This document shows positions 9,378-18,756 of a DNA stretch of 64,000 nucleotides, piece after piece. Made by a program: the position numbers and the translations under genes. The first letter of the stretch is position 1. The number at the start of each line of letters is the position of its first letter. Where the stretch lies: positions 3,906,001-3,970,000 of the forward strand of contig NZ_CP009454.1 in the NCBI RefSeq assembly GCF_000759475.1, written 5' to 3'. Origin of the DNA: Pantoea rwandensis. GTDB lineage: Bacteria; Pseudomonadota; Gammaproteobacteria; Enterobacterales; Enterobacteriaceae. The notes beneath the pieces were generated by a model, which worked only from the letters and a program-made list of their open reading frames with translations, made no database searches and had not been told where the DNA came from.

Positions 9378-10179
9378 ATATTGGCTTCTGGGGCTATTGC
9401 TGATCGGCAATAGCCTGTTTGCCGCTGCCCCGCGCGTTATCACGCTATCGCCCCATCTCACCGAACTGGCTTTCGCTGCAGGCATTACGCCGGTAGCGGT
9501 CAGCGCCTATTCAGATTTTCCGGCGCAGGCCCAACAGCTAGAGCAGGTGGCAAACTGGCAGGGCATCAACGTTGAACGCATCCTGCAACTGAAACCGGAT
9601 GTGGTGCTGGCCTGGCGCGGCGGCAATCCGCAGCGGCAGATCGATCAACTGCAACGTCTGGGCATTAAAGTCGAATGGATTGATCCGCAGACCATTGATC
9701 AGATGATTGATGCGCTAGCAGCGCTCAAACCGTGGAGTCCACAGCCTCAGCAGGCGGCGGCTGCCGCACAGGCGCTGCGCCAGCAAGAGGATGATCTGCG
9801 TCAACAGTATCAACAACGCACGCCGATCCCCCTGTTTTTGCAGTTTGGTCAACAGCCGCTGTTTACTGCATCGCGTAATACGTTGCAAAACGAAGTGATC
9901 ACGCTGTGTGGCGGTAAAAATATCTTTGCTGACAGTCGCGTAAGCTGGCCACAGGTGAGCCGTGAGCAAGTGCTGGCGCGTCATCCCCAGGCGATTGTGA
10001 TTGGCGGTGACCGTGCGCAAGCCGCGAATATTGTGAAATTCTGGCAACCACAACTGGCGGTGCCGGTGATTGCCATTAACGATGACTGGCTGAGCCGACC
10101 GGGTCCGCGTATCCTGCTGGCAGCCAAACAGCTGTGTGCAGATTTACATCCGGCGAAAAATAGCACCAAAAAAGATTAA
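9370..10179 (+). CDS. btuF: Periplasmic vitamin B12-binding protein BtuF
   Basis: BtuF captures cobalamin in the periplasm for the BtuCD ABC transporter. The 269-residue product begins with a GTG codon inside the last codons of mtnN and has a short signal peptide (about 1-20). It keeps the family features [44 protein letters not shown] and [18 protein letters not shown]. Glu and Arg residues facing BtuC are expected in the N- and C-lobes but were not assigned individually. btuCD are not in the window. The downstream yadS gene of E. coli is absent and a small secreted-protein gene takes its place. Confidence 0.95.
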   Translation: MAKYWLLGLLLIGNSLFAAAPRVITLSPHLTELAFAAGITPVAVSAYSDFPAQAQQLEQVANWQGINVERILQLKPDVVLAWRGGNPQRQIDQLQRLGIKVEWIDPQTIDQMIDALAALKPWSPQPQQAAAAAQALRQQEDDLRQQYQQRTPIPLFLQFGQQPLFTASRNTLQNEVITLCGGKNIFADSRVSWPQVSREQVLARHPQAIVIGGDRAQAANIVKFWQPQLAVPVIAINDDWLSRPGPRILLAAKQLCADLHPAKNSTKKD

Positions 10180-10286
10180 AGATTCGGCAAAAATTGTCGA
10201 AAATCAAAATACAAGGCACTGCGGCCACGTATGCTCGGTGCCCTTTTTGCGCAACGCGCAACTTTTGACTTCACCAGGAATTATCA

Positions 10287-10538
10287 ATGACCAGAGCACT
10301 GCTCCTGGCCATAGGGCTCGCGATGGCTGCGCCAATTGGCGCGGCGACCTCCACCGGCTCTATTGCCGTCACGCTGACACTCTTTTCCCGCTGCGATATC
10401 TCGCGCCAAAGCGAACAAACATTGCCATCGATTGATTGTGGACGTCACTTCAGTGCACAGCCGCGCGTGACCGAAAGCGTGCTTAAACGCGATGCGAAGC
10501 GTCGTGAGACGTCACGATTAGTGACTGTTGAGTGGTAA
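10287..10538 (+). CDS. Small secreted protein of unknown function
   Basis: I do not recognise a named family. The 83-residue product has a clear signal peptide (about 1-20: MTRALLLAIGLAMAAPIGAA) and a 60-residue mature part with two cysteines (in SRCDIS and SIDCG) that could form a disulfide, plus a C-terminal VTVEW strand. A good ribosome site (CCAGGAATTATCA before ATG), correct spacing and a terminator 3 bases after the stop argue for a real gene. The strand-like start (SIAVTLTLFSRCDI) and end recall small periplasmic beta proteins, but that is only an impression. It sits 107 bases downstream of btuF and could be co-transcribed with it. Confidence 0.7.
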   Translation: MTRALLLAIGLAMAAPIGAATSTGSIAVTLTLFSRCDISRQSEQTLPSIDCGRHFSAQPRVTESVLKRDAKRRETSRLVTVEW

Positions 10539-10540
10539 AG

Positions 10541-10567
10541 TTCTGACCGCCAGAACGGCGGTCAGAA
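10541..10567. terminator. Hairpin terminator between the small secreted gene and erpA
   Basis: A perfect 11-bp stem TTCTGACCGCC/GGCGGTCAGAA with an AGAAC loop lies in the 35-bp gap between convergent genes. It is followed by AAAAGG on the plus strand and preceded by AAAG, so it can serve both strands, although the T-runs are short. Confidence 0.75.
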
Positions 10568-10573
10568 AAGGGA

Positions 10574-10921
10574 TCAGATGCTGAAGGAAGAGCCGCAACC
10601 GCAAGTGGTTTTCGCGTTCGGGTTTGTCACGATAAAACGTGAACCCTCAAGACCTTCGGTGTAATCAACCGAACCGCCCACCAGATACTGCAGGCTCATT
10701 GGATCAACAACCAGCGCCACGCCCTGCTTTTCAATGGTCATGTCGCCGTCATTCATTTGATCGTCAAACGTAAAACCGTACTGGAAACCACTGCAACCGC
10801 CACCGGTGATGTACACGCGCAGTTTCAGCTCTGGATTTTCTTCATCCGCGATCAAATTTTTTACTTTTTTCGCTGCTGCTTCAGTGAATTGCAAAGGCAG
10901 CGCTGCTACGTCGTCACTCAT
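10574..10921 (-). CDS. erpA: Iron-sulfur cluster insertion protein ErpA
   Basis: ErpA is an A-type carrier that delivers Fe-S clusters to apo-proteins, among them the isoprenoid enzymes IspG and IspH. The 115-residue product keeps the three ligand cysteines Cys43 ([11 protein letters not shown]), Cys107 and Cys109 ([11 protein letters not shown]). The start [12 protein letters not shown] aligns with the family. It stands alone between convergent and divergent neighbours. The clcA chloride antiporter that separates erpA from hemL in E. coli is missing here. Confidence 0.97.
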   Translation of the reverse strand: MSDDVAALPLQFTEAAAKKVKNLIADEENPELKLRVYITGGGCSGFQYGFTFDDQMNDGDMTIEKQGVALVVDPMSLQYLVGGSVDYTEGLEGSRFIVTNPNAKTTCGCGSSFSI

Positions 10922-11143
10922 GTTTTACTCCGGGTAAACGTCCAGGTCAGAAAACGACCTTAATTCCGCTATTATCTGCCAGCCGCCCAGTGCAATCAAG
11001 TACTGCGCTTGACACTGTGTGCCGCCTGCGCTGCGCTAAAGTATAGCTTTAAAAGGCTTTCGCACCTGCTTGCCTTTCTAATCAGGCGACTCTTCCCTTA
11101 GAATGGCGCCAGAATTTTTTTCCAGAACAGCAGGAGCCGAGCA

Positions 11144-12424
11144 ATGAGTAAGTCAGAAAACCTGTATGCCGAAGCGCAACGCCTGATCCCTGGCGGTGTG
11201 AACTCCCCGGTACGTGCTTTTACCGGTGTGGGCGGTGTGCCGCTGTTCATCGAACGCGCCGACGGCGCTTATCTGTATGACGCCGATGGCAAAGCCTACA
11301 TCGACTATGTCGGTTCATGGGGCCCAATGGTGCTGGGGCATAACAACGCCAATATCCGCAATGCGGTGATTGAAGCGGCATCTCGTGGTTTAAGTTTCGG
11401 TGCCCCAACCGAAATGGAAGTGAAAATGGCCGAGCTGGTGTGTGAGCTGGTGCCAAGTATGGACATGGTGCGTATGGTGAACTCCGGCACCGAAGCCACC
11501 ATGAGCGCCATCCGTCTGGCCCGTGGCTTCACCCATCGCGATAAAATCATCAAATTTGAAGGCTGCTACCACGGCCACGCAGATTGCCTGCTGGTGAAAG
11601 CCGGTTCCGGCGCGTTGACCCTGGGCCAGCCAAATTCTCCGGGTGTTCCCGCTGATTTCGCTAAACACACCCTGACCTGCACCTATAACGATTTGGCGTC
11701 CGTGCGCGAAGCCTTCGAGCAGTATCCTGACGATATCGCCTGTATCATCGTTGAGCCGGTTGCCGGCAACATGAACTGCATTCCTCCGCAGCCAGACTTC
11801 CTGCCGGGCCTGCGCGCACTCTGTGATGAATTTGGCGCACTGCTAATTATCGATGAAGTGATGACCGGTTTCCGCGTGGCGCTGGGTGGTGCTCAGGCTT
11901 ATTACGATGTGACGCCGGATCTGACCTGCCTCGGCAAAATCATCGGTGGCGGCATGCCGGTGGGCGCATTTGGTGGTCGTCGTGATGTGATGGCTGCACT
12001 GGCGCCAACGGGTCCGGTTTACCAGGCGGGTACGCTTTCCGGTAACCCGATTGCCATGGCGGCCGGTTTTGCTTGTCTGACGCAGATTGCTCAACCAGGC
12101 ACGCACAGCACCCTGACCGACCTCACCACTCAACTGTCTGAAGGCTTGCTGGCAGCAGCAAAAGCAGAAAACATTCCGCTGGTAATCAACCACGTTGGCG
12201 GCATGTTCGGCATTTTCTTCACCGATGCCGAGAGCGTAACCTGCTATGCCGACGTGACAAAATGCGACGTTGAGCGCTTCAAGCGCTTCTTCCACCTGAT
12301 GCTGGAAGAAGGCGTTTACCTCGCACCTTCTGCTTTTGAAGCAGGCTTTATGTCACTGGCACACAGCCAGGAAGATATTCAGCGCACCATTGATGCGGCA
12401 CGCCGCAGCTTTGCGAAGCTGTAA
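11144..12424 (+). CDS. hemL: Glutamate-1-semialdehyde 2,1-aminomutase HemL
   Basis: HemL converts glutamate-1-semialdehyde to 5-aminolevulinate in the C5 route to haem. The 426 residues match the family length. This is a class III aminotransferase fold with the PLP lysine at Lys265 ([16 protein letters not shown]), [10 protein letters not shown] at about 235-244, and the N-terminal [16 protein letters not shown]. An excellent ribosome site (CAGGAGCCGAGCA) precedes the ATG. The gene is divergent from erpA over 222 bases and convergent with fhuB. It supplies haem next to iron-handling genes on both sides, although no shared regulatory site is seen. Confidence 0.98.
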   Translation: MSKSENLYAEAQRLIPGGVNSPVRAFTGVGGVPLFIERADGAYLYDADGKAYIDYVGSWGPMVLGHNNANIRNAVIEAASRGLSFGAPTEMEVKMAELVCELVPSMDMVRMVNSGTEATMSAIRLARGFTHRDKIIKFEGCYHGHADCLLVKAGSGALTLGQPNSPGVPADFAKHTLTCTYNDLASVREAFEQYPDDIACIIVEPVAGNMNCIPPQPDFLPGLRALCDEFGALLIIDEVMTGFRVALGGAQAYYDVTPDLTCLGKIIGGGMPVGAFGGRRDVMAALAPTGPVYQAGTLSGNPIAMAAGFACLTQIAQPGTHSTLTDLTTQLSEGLLAAAKAENIPLVINHVGGMFGIFFTDAESVTCYADVTKCDVERFKRFFHLMLEEGVYLAPSAFEAGFMSLAHSQEDIQRTIDAARRSFAKL

Positions 12425-12433
12425 GCCATTAGC

Positions 12434-12453
12434 GGGCGCCATGAATGGCGCCC
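12434..12453. repeat. Short GC-rich palindrome (REP-like), after hemL
   Basis: The 20-base sequence GGGCGCCATGAATGGCGCCC is a near-perfect palindrome (9-bp stem, 2-base centre) ten bases after the hemL stop. It shares its architecture with the palindrome at 39125-39144. It may double as a hemL/fhuB terminator, but no T-run follows. Confidence 0.65.
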
Positions 12454-12500
12454 CTACATTGATGTGCACGTCTGTCCCTTAGGCGCTGCTGCTCCGCATA

Positions 12501-12574
12501 CACCTATTGCCGTAATTTGCGCATTTATCCTCAGCCGCCTTACAGACACCAAATGCCGTAGCTTGCGCGTTTAT
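12501..12574. repeat. Imperfect direct repeat copying the 3' end of fhuB
   Basis: Two 28-base segments, 12501-12528 and 12547-12574, agree at 23 of 28 positions (for example TGCCGTAATTTGCGCATTTA against TGCCGTAGCTTGCGCGTTTA). The second runs across the fhuB stop codon, so the first looks like a diverged tandem copy of the gene's tail with a 46-base period. Confidence 0.55.
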
Positions 12575-14547
12575 GCGCGACGCAACAGCCAGATAAAATA
12601 CGGCGCGCCGAAGAAGGTTGCCATTAAACCTGCCGGGATCTGATCCGGGAACGCCAGCATCCTGCCGCACCAGTCTGCAAACACCATCAATCCGCCACCT
12701 AATAATCCCGCCATCAACACCTGCGGTAATGCGCGCCTGAACCCCAGCATGCGCACGATATGCGGCGCCATCAAACCGACAAAACTCAACGGGCCGATGG
12801 TCAAAGTCGCCGTGGCCGTTAACGCCGCCGCCAGCAGCAGCAGGGCCAGACGCGAACCCGTTAATGCCATCCCTGCTGAACGTGCCGTCGCACTACCCAG
12901 CGGCAGCAGTGTGAGCCAGCGGCTCGCCAGTGGCGCGAGCGCAATGAATACGATACCTACCATGGCGCTTTGCACTGCCTGCGACATATTGATGTTGTAA
13001 GTTGAACCGGAAATCCAGCTCAGCAGGCCGCCCATGCGCGGATCGCCACTCGCCATTAGCACCATCAGCAAGGTGACAAAGGCACTGTTAAGCGCCATGC
13101 CCGCGAGCAACATACGCTCCGGTGAGAAACCTCCGCGACTGGCGACCAGCATAATCACCAGCAGTGTCAGCGCCGCGCCTAATGCGCCAGCGGGCAGCAG
13201 CCACGCCACGGCGTCACCCGGCACAAAGAACATCATCACGACCACACCACAGGCCGCGCCGGAACTGATGCCTAACACTTCCGGACTTGCCATCGGGTTA
13301 CCAGTGAGACGCTGAATCAACGCACCTGCCACACCCAGCATCATCCCCACGACTAACGCCGCCAGCACACGTGGTGCACGCCAGGGCAGCAGTTGATGTA
13401 GCATCTCGCCACTCACCCAGGTCCAGCTGTGTGCATCACGACCAAAGGAGATACCGATAACGCTCAGCAGCGCCAGCACCCCAAGGCCAATGACACACCA
13501 CAGCACCACCTTTTGGCGTTCTGCCGGCACCTTGTCACCCATATTCATCGCCGGTGGAACCGAGCCGGTACGTAAACGCGGCAACAGCCACAGCAGAATC
13601 GGGACGCCAATCAACGCGGTGGCTGTGCCGGTGGAAACCTCACGCCAGTGGCTGGTCAGCCACAATACGCACTGATCGGCCAGCCACAGCAGTAAGGCAC
13701 CAATCAGCGGAGCCAGCAGCATGCGGCTGAGTAAGCGACGCCCTCCGAGCATTTTCGCCAGCAGTGGTGCAAACAGCCCGATAAAACCGATAATCCCGGC
13801 GACGTTCACTAACTGCGCACTCAACAGAATCGCCAGAGCGAGTGCGCCGACGCGCGCAGCAGACAGTGCCAGACCGAGGTTTTTTGCTACGCCGTCATCA
13901 AGCCCCATGAGCGTCAGGGGACGCAGCAATGCCAGCGCCACGACAAAAGCCAGCAACAGACGCGGCCACAGCATGGCGACGTTGTGCCCATCCATCTGAT
14001 TCAGTGCGCCGGTGCTCCACAGGAACATATTCAGCAGTTGGTCGTGATTAAAGATGGCAAAGATTTGATTCACCGAGCCGGCATACAGGCTCAGGACCAG
14101 CCCGGCGAGGATCAGCGTCACGGGTGACAGCCGTTTGCCCCAGGCCACGCCAAATACCAGGATGCCCACCAGCACTGCGCCCGCCATCGCAGCAAATTGC
14201 TGCGTCAGCTCACCGCCCGGCAAGTGCCAGAGCGTGGCGACCGTGATACCGAGCTGTGCGCCGGAAGACACACCCAACGTGGTTGGTTCCGCCAGCGGAT
14301 TGCGCAGCACCTGCTGAAACAGTAAACCGGCCAATCCGAGACCTGCCCCCACCAACAGCGCCAGAGCCAGACGCGATAACAGGCTGTGATGGAAGACCAC
14401 CTGTTGGATACTGTTGATGTCCGGCGCAAAGAAGGCTTGTGCCCACTGCGCCGTTGGCAGCGCGTCACGCAGATTGATAAAAGTCAGCGCCAGCGCCAGT
14501 AAAAACATGCTGCTTAGCAGCATCACAGGAAAGAGACGATGGCGCAT
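12571..14547 (-). CDS. fhuB: Iron(III)-hydroxamate ABC transporter permease FhuB
   Basis: FhuB is the inner-membrane channel for ferrichrome and related hydroxamates and pairs with FhuC and FhuD. The 658 residues contain two fused FecCD-type permease halves (about 1-325 and 340-658), each with roughly ten hydrophobic segments. Each half carries the permease motif around NPLAEPTTLGVSSGAQLG or NPMASPEVLGISSGAACG and a cytoplasmic GFIGLFAPLLAK-like or SFVGLMAPHIVR loop that contacts the ATPase. The ATG at 14547 overlaps the fhuD stop by one base (TGATG), so translation is coupled. An open frame continues upstream inside fhuD but is not the start. It is the last gene of fhuACDB. Confidence 0.96.
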   Translation of the reverse strand: MRHRLFPVMLLSSMFLLALALTFINLRDALPTAQWAQAFFAPDINSIQQVVFHHSLLSRLALALLVGAGLGLAGLLFQQVLRNPLAEPTTLGVSSGAQLGITVATLWHLPGGELTQQFAAMAGAVLVGILVFGVAWGKRLSPVTLILAGLVLSLYAGSVNQIFAIFNHDQLLNMFLWSTGALNQMDGHNVAMLWPRLLLAFVVALALLRPLTLMGLDDGVAKNLGLALSAARVGALALAILLSAQLVNVAGIIGFIGLFAPLLAKMLGGRRLLSRMLLAPLIGALLLWLADQCVLWLTSHWREVSTGTATALIGVPILLWLLPRLRTGSVPPAMNMGDKVPAERQKVVLWCVIGLGVLALLSVIGISFGRDAHSWTWVSGEMLHQLLPWRAPRVLAALVVGMMLGVAGALIQRLTGNPMASPEVLGISSGAACGVVVMMFFVPGDAVAWLLPAGALGAALTLLVIMLVASRGGFSPERMLLAGMALNSAFVTLLMVLMASGDPRMGGLLSWISGSTYNINMSQAVQSAMVGIVFIALAPLASRWLTLLPLGSATARSAGMALTGSRLALLLLAAALTATATLTIGPLSFVGLMAPHIVRMLGFRRALPQVLMAGLLGGGLMVFADWCGRMLAFPDQIPAGLMATFFGAPYFIWLLRRA

Positions 14548-15425
14548 CAGTGCGACTCCAGCGCGTGTTCCAGCACGCGGACAAATTTCAGTGCTGAATA
14601 GGTCGCGCCGTAATACCAGACGGCAGGCACACGCTTGAAGCGGCCCGCGCGGATAAACGGCAGCGCCTGCCACAGCGCAGTTTTCATCACCTGCTGCATG
14701 TCACGATCGTTATCGTGATCAAAACAGATCACCTGCACATCGCCGACATCGGCTAACCGCTCAAGCCCAACCACGGCACTGCCCCAGAAATTGGTTTCAC
14801 CCTGCCAGGCGTTACTCAGGCCAAGGATTTCCATCACTTCGAGGAACAGACTGTTGGTGCCAAACGTGATGGCGTGACGGCTGTCCATCAATGACATCAG
14901 CAGCACCGGACGATCTGCCCAGGGTTTAAGACGCTCGCGCGCTGCCGCGAGCTGCTCATCCAGGAATTGCAGATGCTGTACCGCCTGCGCTTCCCGTCCC
15001 AGTCGGGCACCAAGCGCATGCAGTGATTTGCGAGCAGTACTTAACGGTTTGCCGTCCCCGCTATTCAGATCAAAGCCCATGGTCGGCGCGATGCGTTCGA
15101 GTTTATCCAATCCCGGACCGTAGCCGTTGGAGTGCAGAATTAAGGAAGGTTCGAGCTGCGTCATCAGTTCCAGATTGGGTTCGGTGCGCAGGCCGAGATC
15201 GATGGTGCTGGCGGATAGCATCGGCTCGCCAACCCAGATGTTGTAGTTACGCAAATCAGCCACACCGAGCGGCGATACACCGAGCGCCATCAGTAGCTCA
15301 ACGGGTAGCCATTCCAGCGCCAGGATGCGCTGCAGATCGGGCGTTGCCGCACGCAATGGGGCTACGTTCATCAGTGGCGTCAGTGCCAGCGCCGTCAGCA
15401 AGCGACGGCGTGAAATGTCGAACAT
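14547..15425 (-). CDS. fhuD: Periplasmic ferrichrome-binding protein FhuD
   Basis: FhuD binds ferric hydroxamates in the periplasm and hands them to FhuBC. The 292-residue product has a signal sequence beginning MFDISRRRLLTALAL, whose twin-arginine-like SRRRLL motif suggests Tat export as known for E. coli FhuD. It then shows RILALEWLPVELLMALGVSPLGVAD and the long-helix type III binding-protein layout. YNIWVGEPML and WYYGATYSALKF correspond to the ligand pocket region of the family. It starts 9 bases after fhuC stops and overlaps fhuB by one base. Confidence 0.95.
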   Translation of the reverse strand: MFDISRRRLLTALALTPLMNVAPLRAATPDLQRILALEWLPVELLMALGVSPLGVADLRNYNIWVGEPMLSASTIDLGLRTEPNLELMTQLEPSLILHSNGYGPGLDKLERIAPTMGFDLNSGDGKPLSTARKSLHALGARLGREAQAVQHLQFLDEQLAAARERLKPWADRPVLLMSLMDSRHAITFGTNSLFLEVMEILGLSNAWQGETNFWGSAVVGLERLADVGDVQVICFDHDNDRDMQQVMKTALWQALPFIRAGRFKRVPAVWYYGATYSALKFVRVLEHALESH

Positions 15426-15434
15426 GGCGAGGCC

Positions 15435-16229
15435 TCAGTAAACAAAACTGACGGGAGCACCGCCTTGTGGATGGGGTAAGATGCCCATCGGAATACCGTA
15501 GATATTGCCCAGCACATCGGCCTGCATGATGACGTCAGGCCCGCCTTCCGCAATCATTTCGCCGCCTCGCAGCGCCACCAGACGGTCGCAATAACGCGCC
15601 GCCATATTGATGTCATGCAGCACGGCAATCACCGTTAACCCGCGCTCACGGCTGAGACGTTGAATCAGTGCCAGCACATCAACCTGATGGGCGATATCCA
15701 GCGCTGAAGTGGGTTCATCCAGCAGCAGGCAGCGGCTATTTTGCGCCACCAGCATCGCCAACCACGCACGCTGACGTTCGCCGCCGGACAGGCTATCGAC
15801 TAGACGCCCGGCAAACGGTTTCAGTCCCACCAGCGTAATCGCTTCCTCTACGCGGTCGCGATCTTCCTGGCCATAGCGCCCAAGTGCACCGTGCCAGGGA
15901 TAACGACCAATCGCCACCAGCTCACGCACCGTCATCCCTTCTGCCGCCGGTAACTGCTGCGGCAAATACGCCACCTGGCGCGCAAAATCTTTGCTGCCCC
16001 AGTTCTCCACCGCATCGCGGTTCAACAGCACCTGGCCTTCACTCGCCGCATGGTGACGCCCCAGCATTTTCAGCAAGGTGGATTTACCCGAGCCGTTGTG
16101 ACCAATCAGCGCCGTCACTTTACCCGGCGCAAAGGTGAGTGAAAGTGGATGCAGCAACGTGCGCCCAGGCACGCGAAAGCTGACATTATCCAGCGTGAAG
16201 GTGGTTTCTTCGTGGTGCGGATGCTGCAT
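15435..16229 (-). CDS. fhuC: Iron(III)-hydroxamate ABC transporter ATP-binding protein FhuC
   Basis: FhuC powers ferrichrome import through FhuB. The 264 residues contain the Walker A motif GHNGSGKST at 43-51, a Q-loop in VAYLPQQLP, the signature LSGGERQRAWLAM, Walker B CLLLDEPTSALD and the switch histidine in AVLHDINMAARYCD. An AGGAA ribosome site precedes the ATG. It is separated from fhuA by 92 bases that hold a GC-rich hairpin, so its expression may be lower than that of fhuA. Confidence 0.97.
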   Translation of the reverse strand: MQHPHHEETTFTLDNVSFRVPGRTLLHPLSLTFAPGKVTALIGHNGSGKSTLLKMLGRHHAASEGQVLLNRDAVENWGSKDFARQVAYLPQQLPAAEGMTVRELVAIGRYPWHGALGRYGQEDRDRVEEAITLVGLKPFAGRLVDSLSGGERQRAWLAMLVAQNSRCLLLDEPTSALDIAHQVDVLALIQRLSRERGLTVIAVLHDINMAARYCDRLVALRGGEMIAEGGPDVIMQADVLGNIYGIPMGILPHPQGGAPVSFVY

Positions 16230-16273
16230 GGTGATTCCTGGTTAATAAGCACAAAACCGATTTGATTCTGAAG

Positions 16274-16293
16274 GGGCGGCCCTGAGGCCGCCC
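16274..16293. other. Intercistronic hairpin between fhuA and fhuC
   Basis: The perfect 8-bp stem GGGCGGCC/GGCCGCCC with a CTGA loop lies 28 bases after the fhuA stop. Without a T-run on the minus strand it looks more like a mRNA-stabilising or attenuating structure than a full terminator. Confidence 0.6.
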
Positions 16294-16321
16294 AAAATCA
16301 CAACATCTTCGTCCTGACGAA

Positions 16322-18541
16322 TCAGAAGCGGAAGGTGGCAGTACCAACGATTTGACGTTCAGCGCCCCAGTAGCAAGCGTAATCACGGTAGCAGCTGGCA
16401 ACGTATTCACGATCGAACAGGTTGTTGATATTAACACCCACAGAAGAGCCTGGCAGACCGAAACGGCCGAGGTCATATTTCAGCGCTGCGTCGACGGTGG
16501 TGTAACCCGCTACGTCGAAGTTTTGGTTTGAGTTACTGCCATTCTGCGTGTTCTCTGCATATAACCCTTTGCTTTCACCTACATAACGCACACCCGCACC
16601 CAGTGTCACACCTGACAATGCCGTTTCGTGGAAAGTGTAATCCCCCCACAGCGATGCCATGTGCTTCGGCACCTGCACTGGTGTTCTACCTTTCAGCACT
16701 GTGTCTTCAGTGTATTCGGCATCGGTATAGGTATAAGACGCCGTCATGTTGATGTTGGCGTTCAGTGCTGCCTTGGCTTCCAATTCAACACCGCGTGAAC
16801 GGATTTCACCGCTCTGAATACTGGCAAACTGATGCGTTGGATCAGGATCGGCCGTAAGGTTCTTCGTTTTTGTCAGCTCATATACTGCTGCCGTCAAGAC
16901 GACTGGACGATCTTTAGGTACATACTTCACACCCGCTTCATACTGTTTAGCGCGCGATGGGTCAAATGCCTGACCTCCCCAGGTTGAGCCTGAGTTAGGT
17001 ATGAAAGCTTCGCTATAACTAAAGTAAGGTGCTATGCCGTTGTCGAAGACATAGTTTAGCCCTCCACGCCAGGTGAAGGCTTGATCATTTTGACGATCAA
17101 CAGAACCGGCAACGCGATCATAAACGGAGGTCATAGCGTAATCGTAACGCCCCCCCAAGGTCAGCACCCAGCGGTTCCATTCCATTTGATCTTGAGCATA
17201 AAGGCCTGTTTGGCGCTGCTTATTTAGATGCTGATAAGGATCGGCATAGGGGAACGTGGTGTCATCACCATATTGCGGGTTGAAAGGGTTCAGACTATTG
17301 GCAGTACCGAATTGAGCATCAATATCATTACGCATGCGTTGGAAATCCACCCCAAGCAGCAAAGTGTGCTCAACGGCACCTGTATCAAATTTTGCCTGCG
17401 CCTGAGTATCCACGGAGAACTCATTCAGCTTCTCATCGGATAAGGCTGAGTAGCGAGTAATATTCCTGGCAGCTTCATTGTAACCAAAGCCGTAAATACT
17501 GCGATATCCGGTACGCATATCCGCATAACGCAGATTCTGGCGCACCGTCCAGGTATCGTTGAAGCTGTGTTCGAAGTTGTAGCCCACCATTTTGGTGTTA
17601 CGCGAAATCTTATTGCTGTCTTCGCCTTCATCAAAGTTGGTGGGCAGTTTGTAGCTGCTGCCGTCCGGGCGGGTAATGCCGACCACGGTGCCCTGACGCG
17701 GCAACCAGCCGTAATAACCGGTTTCCGGCTCGTTCTGGAAATAGGTCAGCAAATCAAAGCGGGTATTGGCATCCGGACGCCAGCTGAACGAAGGCGCGAT
17801 GGTATAACGCTTCTCTTTGTTCATATCCTGCTGCGCGTCTGCACTGCGAGCCAGACCGGTCACGCGATAGCTGTACACGCCGTCATCATCCAGCGATCCG
17901 CCGAAATCGAAGCCGGTAGAGAACAGGTTATCGGTGCCCATCTGGAACTGCACTTCACGCAGTGTTTCCTGCGTCGGGCGCTTGCTGACCAGTGACACCA
18001 CGCCGCCTGGGTTGCTCTTGCCGTACAACACTGAAACCGGGCCACGCAGCAGTTCTGCACGCTCAAAGAAGTAAGGATCGATGGCAAACTCGGAGTAGTT
18101 GTCACCCTGCAGTTTCAAACCATCAAGATACTGGTTGGTGTTGGTTTCACTAAAGCCACGAATCGACAGCGCATCGATCACACTGGAGCTACCGCGGTTA
18201 CCGGTCAGCACACCCGCCGTGTAATTGAACGCCCCTTTCACGCTGGTCACCGCGTGCATCGCCATCTCTTCCTGCGTCACCACCGAAACCGACTGCGGGT
18301 TTTTCTCAATGGGCGTATCCGTTTTCGTGCCGGTGGCACTGTGCTTAGCGGCAATGGTAGGAGCCGGGCCCCAGGCGCTTTCCTGCGCAACGGTGTTACC
18401 GCCATTGGCGGTCACCACCACGGTATCTTCTGCCAGCGCCTGCGCGCTCAGCGTACCCAGTGTTAAAGAAATCAATAAAGCGAGCGGACGACGGGAGGTC
18501 GCAGCACGCGCAGAACAAGGATTGAAATTTCGCGCATTCAT
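16322..18541 (-). CDS. fhuA: TonB-dependent ferrichrome receptor FhuA
   Basis: FhuA is the outer-membrane receptor for ferrichrome. The 739-residue protein (E. coli 747) has a signal peptide ending near residue 38 (SLTLGTLSAQALA). A TonB box DTVVVTA follows at the mature N-terminus, then a plug domain (about 70-185, with SVSVVTQEEMAMHAVTSVKG and LSIRGFSETNTNQYLDGLKL) and a 22-strand beta barrel ending in the terminal Phe (TATFRF). A loop cysteine pair is seen near the end (ASCYRDYACYW). The start ATG (MNARNFNP) is preceded by a GAGAG site. A Fur-type box lies 40 bases upstream. It heads the fhuACDB operon and follows mrcB, as in E. coli. Confidence 0.96.
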   Translation of the reverse strand: MNARNFNPCSARAATSRRPLALLISLTLGTLSAQALAEDTVVVTANGGNTVAQESAWGPAPTIAAKHSATGTKTDTPIEKNPQSVSVVTQEEMAMHAVTSVKGAFNYTAGVLTGNRGSSSVIDALSIRGFSETNTNQYLDGLKLQGDNYSEFAIDPYFFERAELLRGPVSVLYGKSNPGGVVSLVSKRPTQETLREVQFQMGTDNLFSTGFDFGGSLDDDGVYSYRVTGLARSADAQQDMNKEKRYTIAPSFSWRPDANTRFDLLTYFQNEPETGYYGWLPRQGTVVGITRPDGSSYKLPTNFDEGEDSNKISRNTKMVGYNFEHSFNDTWTVRQNLRYADMRTGYRSIYGFGYNEAARNITRYSALSDEKLNEFSVDTQAQAKFDTGAVEHTLLLGVDFQRMRNDIDAQFGTANSLNPFNPQYGDDTTFPYADPYQHLNKQRQTGLYAQDQMEWNRWVLTLGGRYDYAMTSVYDRVAGSVDRQNDQAFTWRGGLNYVFDNGIAPYFSYSEAFIPNSGSTWGGQAFDPSRAKQYEAGVKYVPKDRPVVLTAAVYELTKTKNLTADPDPTHQFASIQSGEIRSRGVELEAKAALNANINMTASYTYTDAEYTEDTVLKGRTPVQVPKHMASLWGDYTFHETALSGVTLGAGVRYVGESKGLYAENTQNGSNSNQNFDVAGYTTVDAALKYDLGRFGLPGSSVGVNINNLFDREYVASCYRDYACYWGAERQIVGTATFRF

Positions 18542-18581
18542 AAAAAGGATCTCTCGAAAAAGGAAACGATGCAGGCGAATG

Positions 18582-18600
18582 AAAACGAGAATGATTATTA
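18582..18600. promoter_or_regulatory. Fur box upstream of fhuA
   Basis: The 19 bases AAAACGAGAATGATTATTA read on the minus strand as TAATAATCATTCTCGTTTT, close to the Fur consensus of inverted GATAAT/ATTATC hexamers. The site lies 41-59 bases upstream of the fhuA start, where Fur with iron would block transcription. Confidence 0.8.
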
Positions 18601-18716
18601 GACGCACGAATTTTAGGCGAAGTCCTGCAAGATCCGCAAGATGTAATGGCTGATGGCGGTGCGTTTGCGACCAGATCGTGCATATCCATGATCGCGAATA
18701 ACAATCGTGCAGACGT

Positions 18717-18738
18717 AAAAAAGGGCGCCGAAGCGCCC
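18717..18738 (-). terminator. Rho-independent terminator after mrcB
   Basis: On the minus strand the stem GGGCGC/GCGCCC with a TTCG loop (18723-18738) is followed by six T residues. It separates mrcB from the fhu operon. Confidence 0.93.
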
Positions 18739-18756
18739 TGTGCTTTCTGCAGCTAA

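Noticed and set aside
10136..10435. Open frame across the btuF end and the small secreted gene
   Set aside because: It overlaps two better supported genes and has no ribosome site.
16528..16752. Cys/His-rich 74-codon frame opposite fhuA
   Set aside because: Antisense to the FhuA barrel coding region with no ribosome site; the cysteines are a by-product of the complementary strand.
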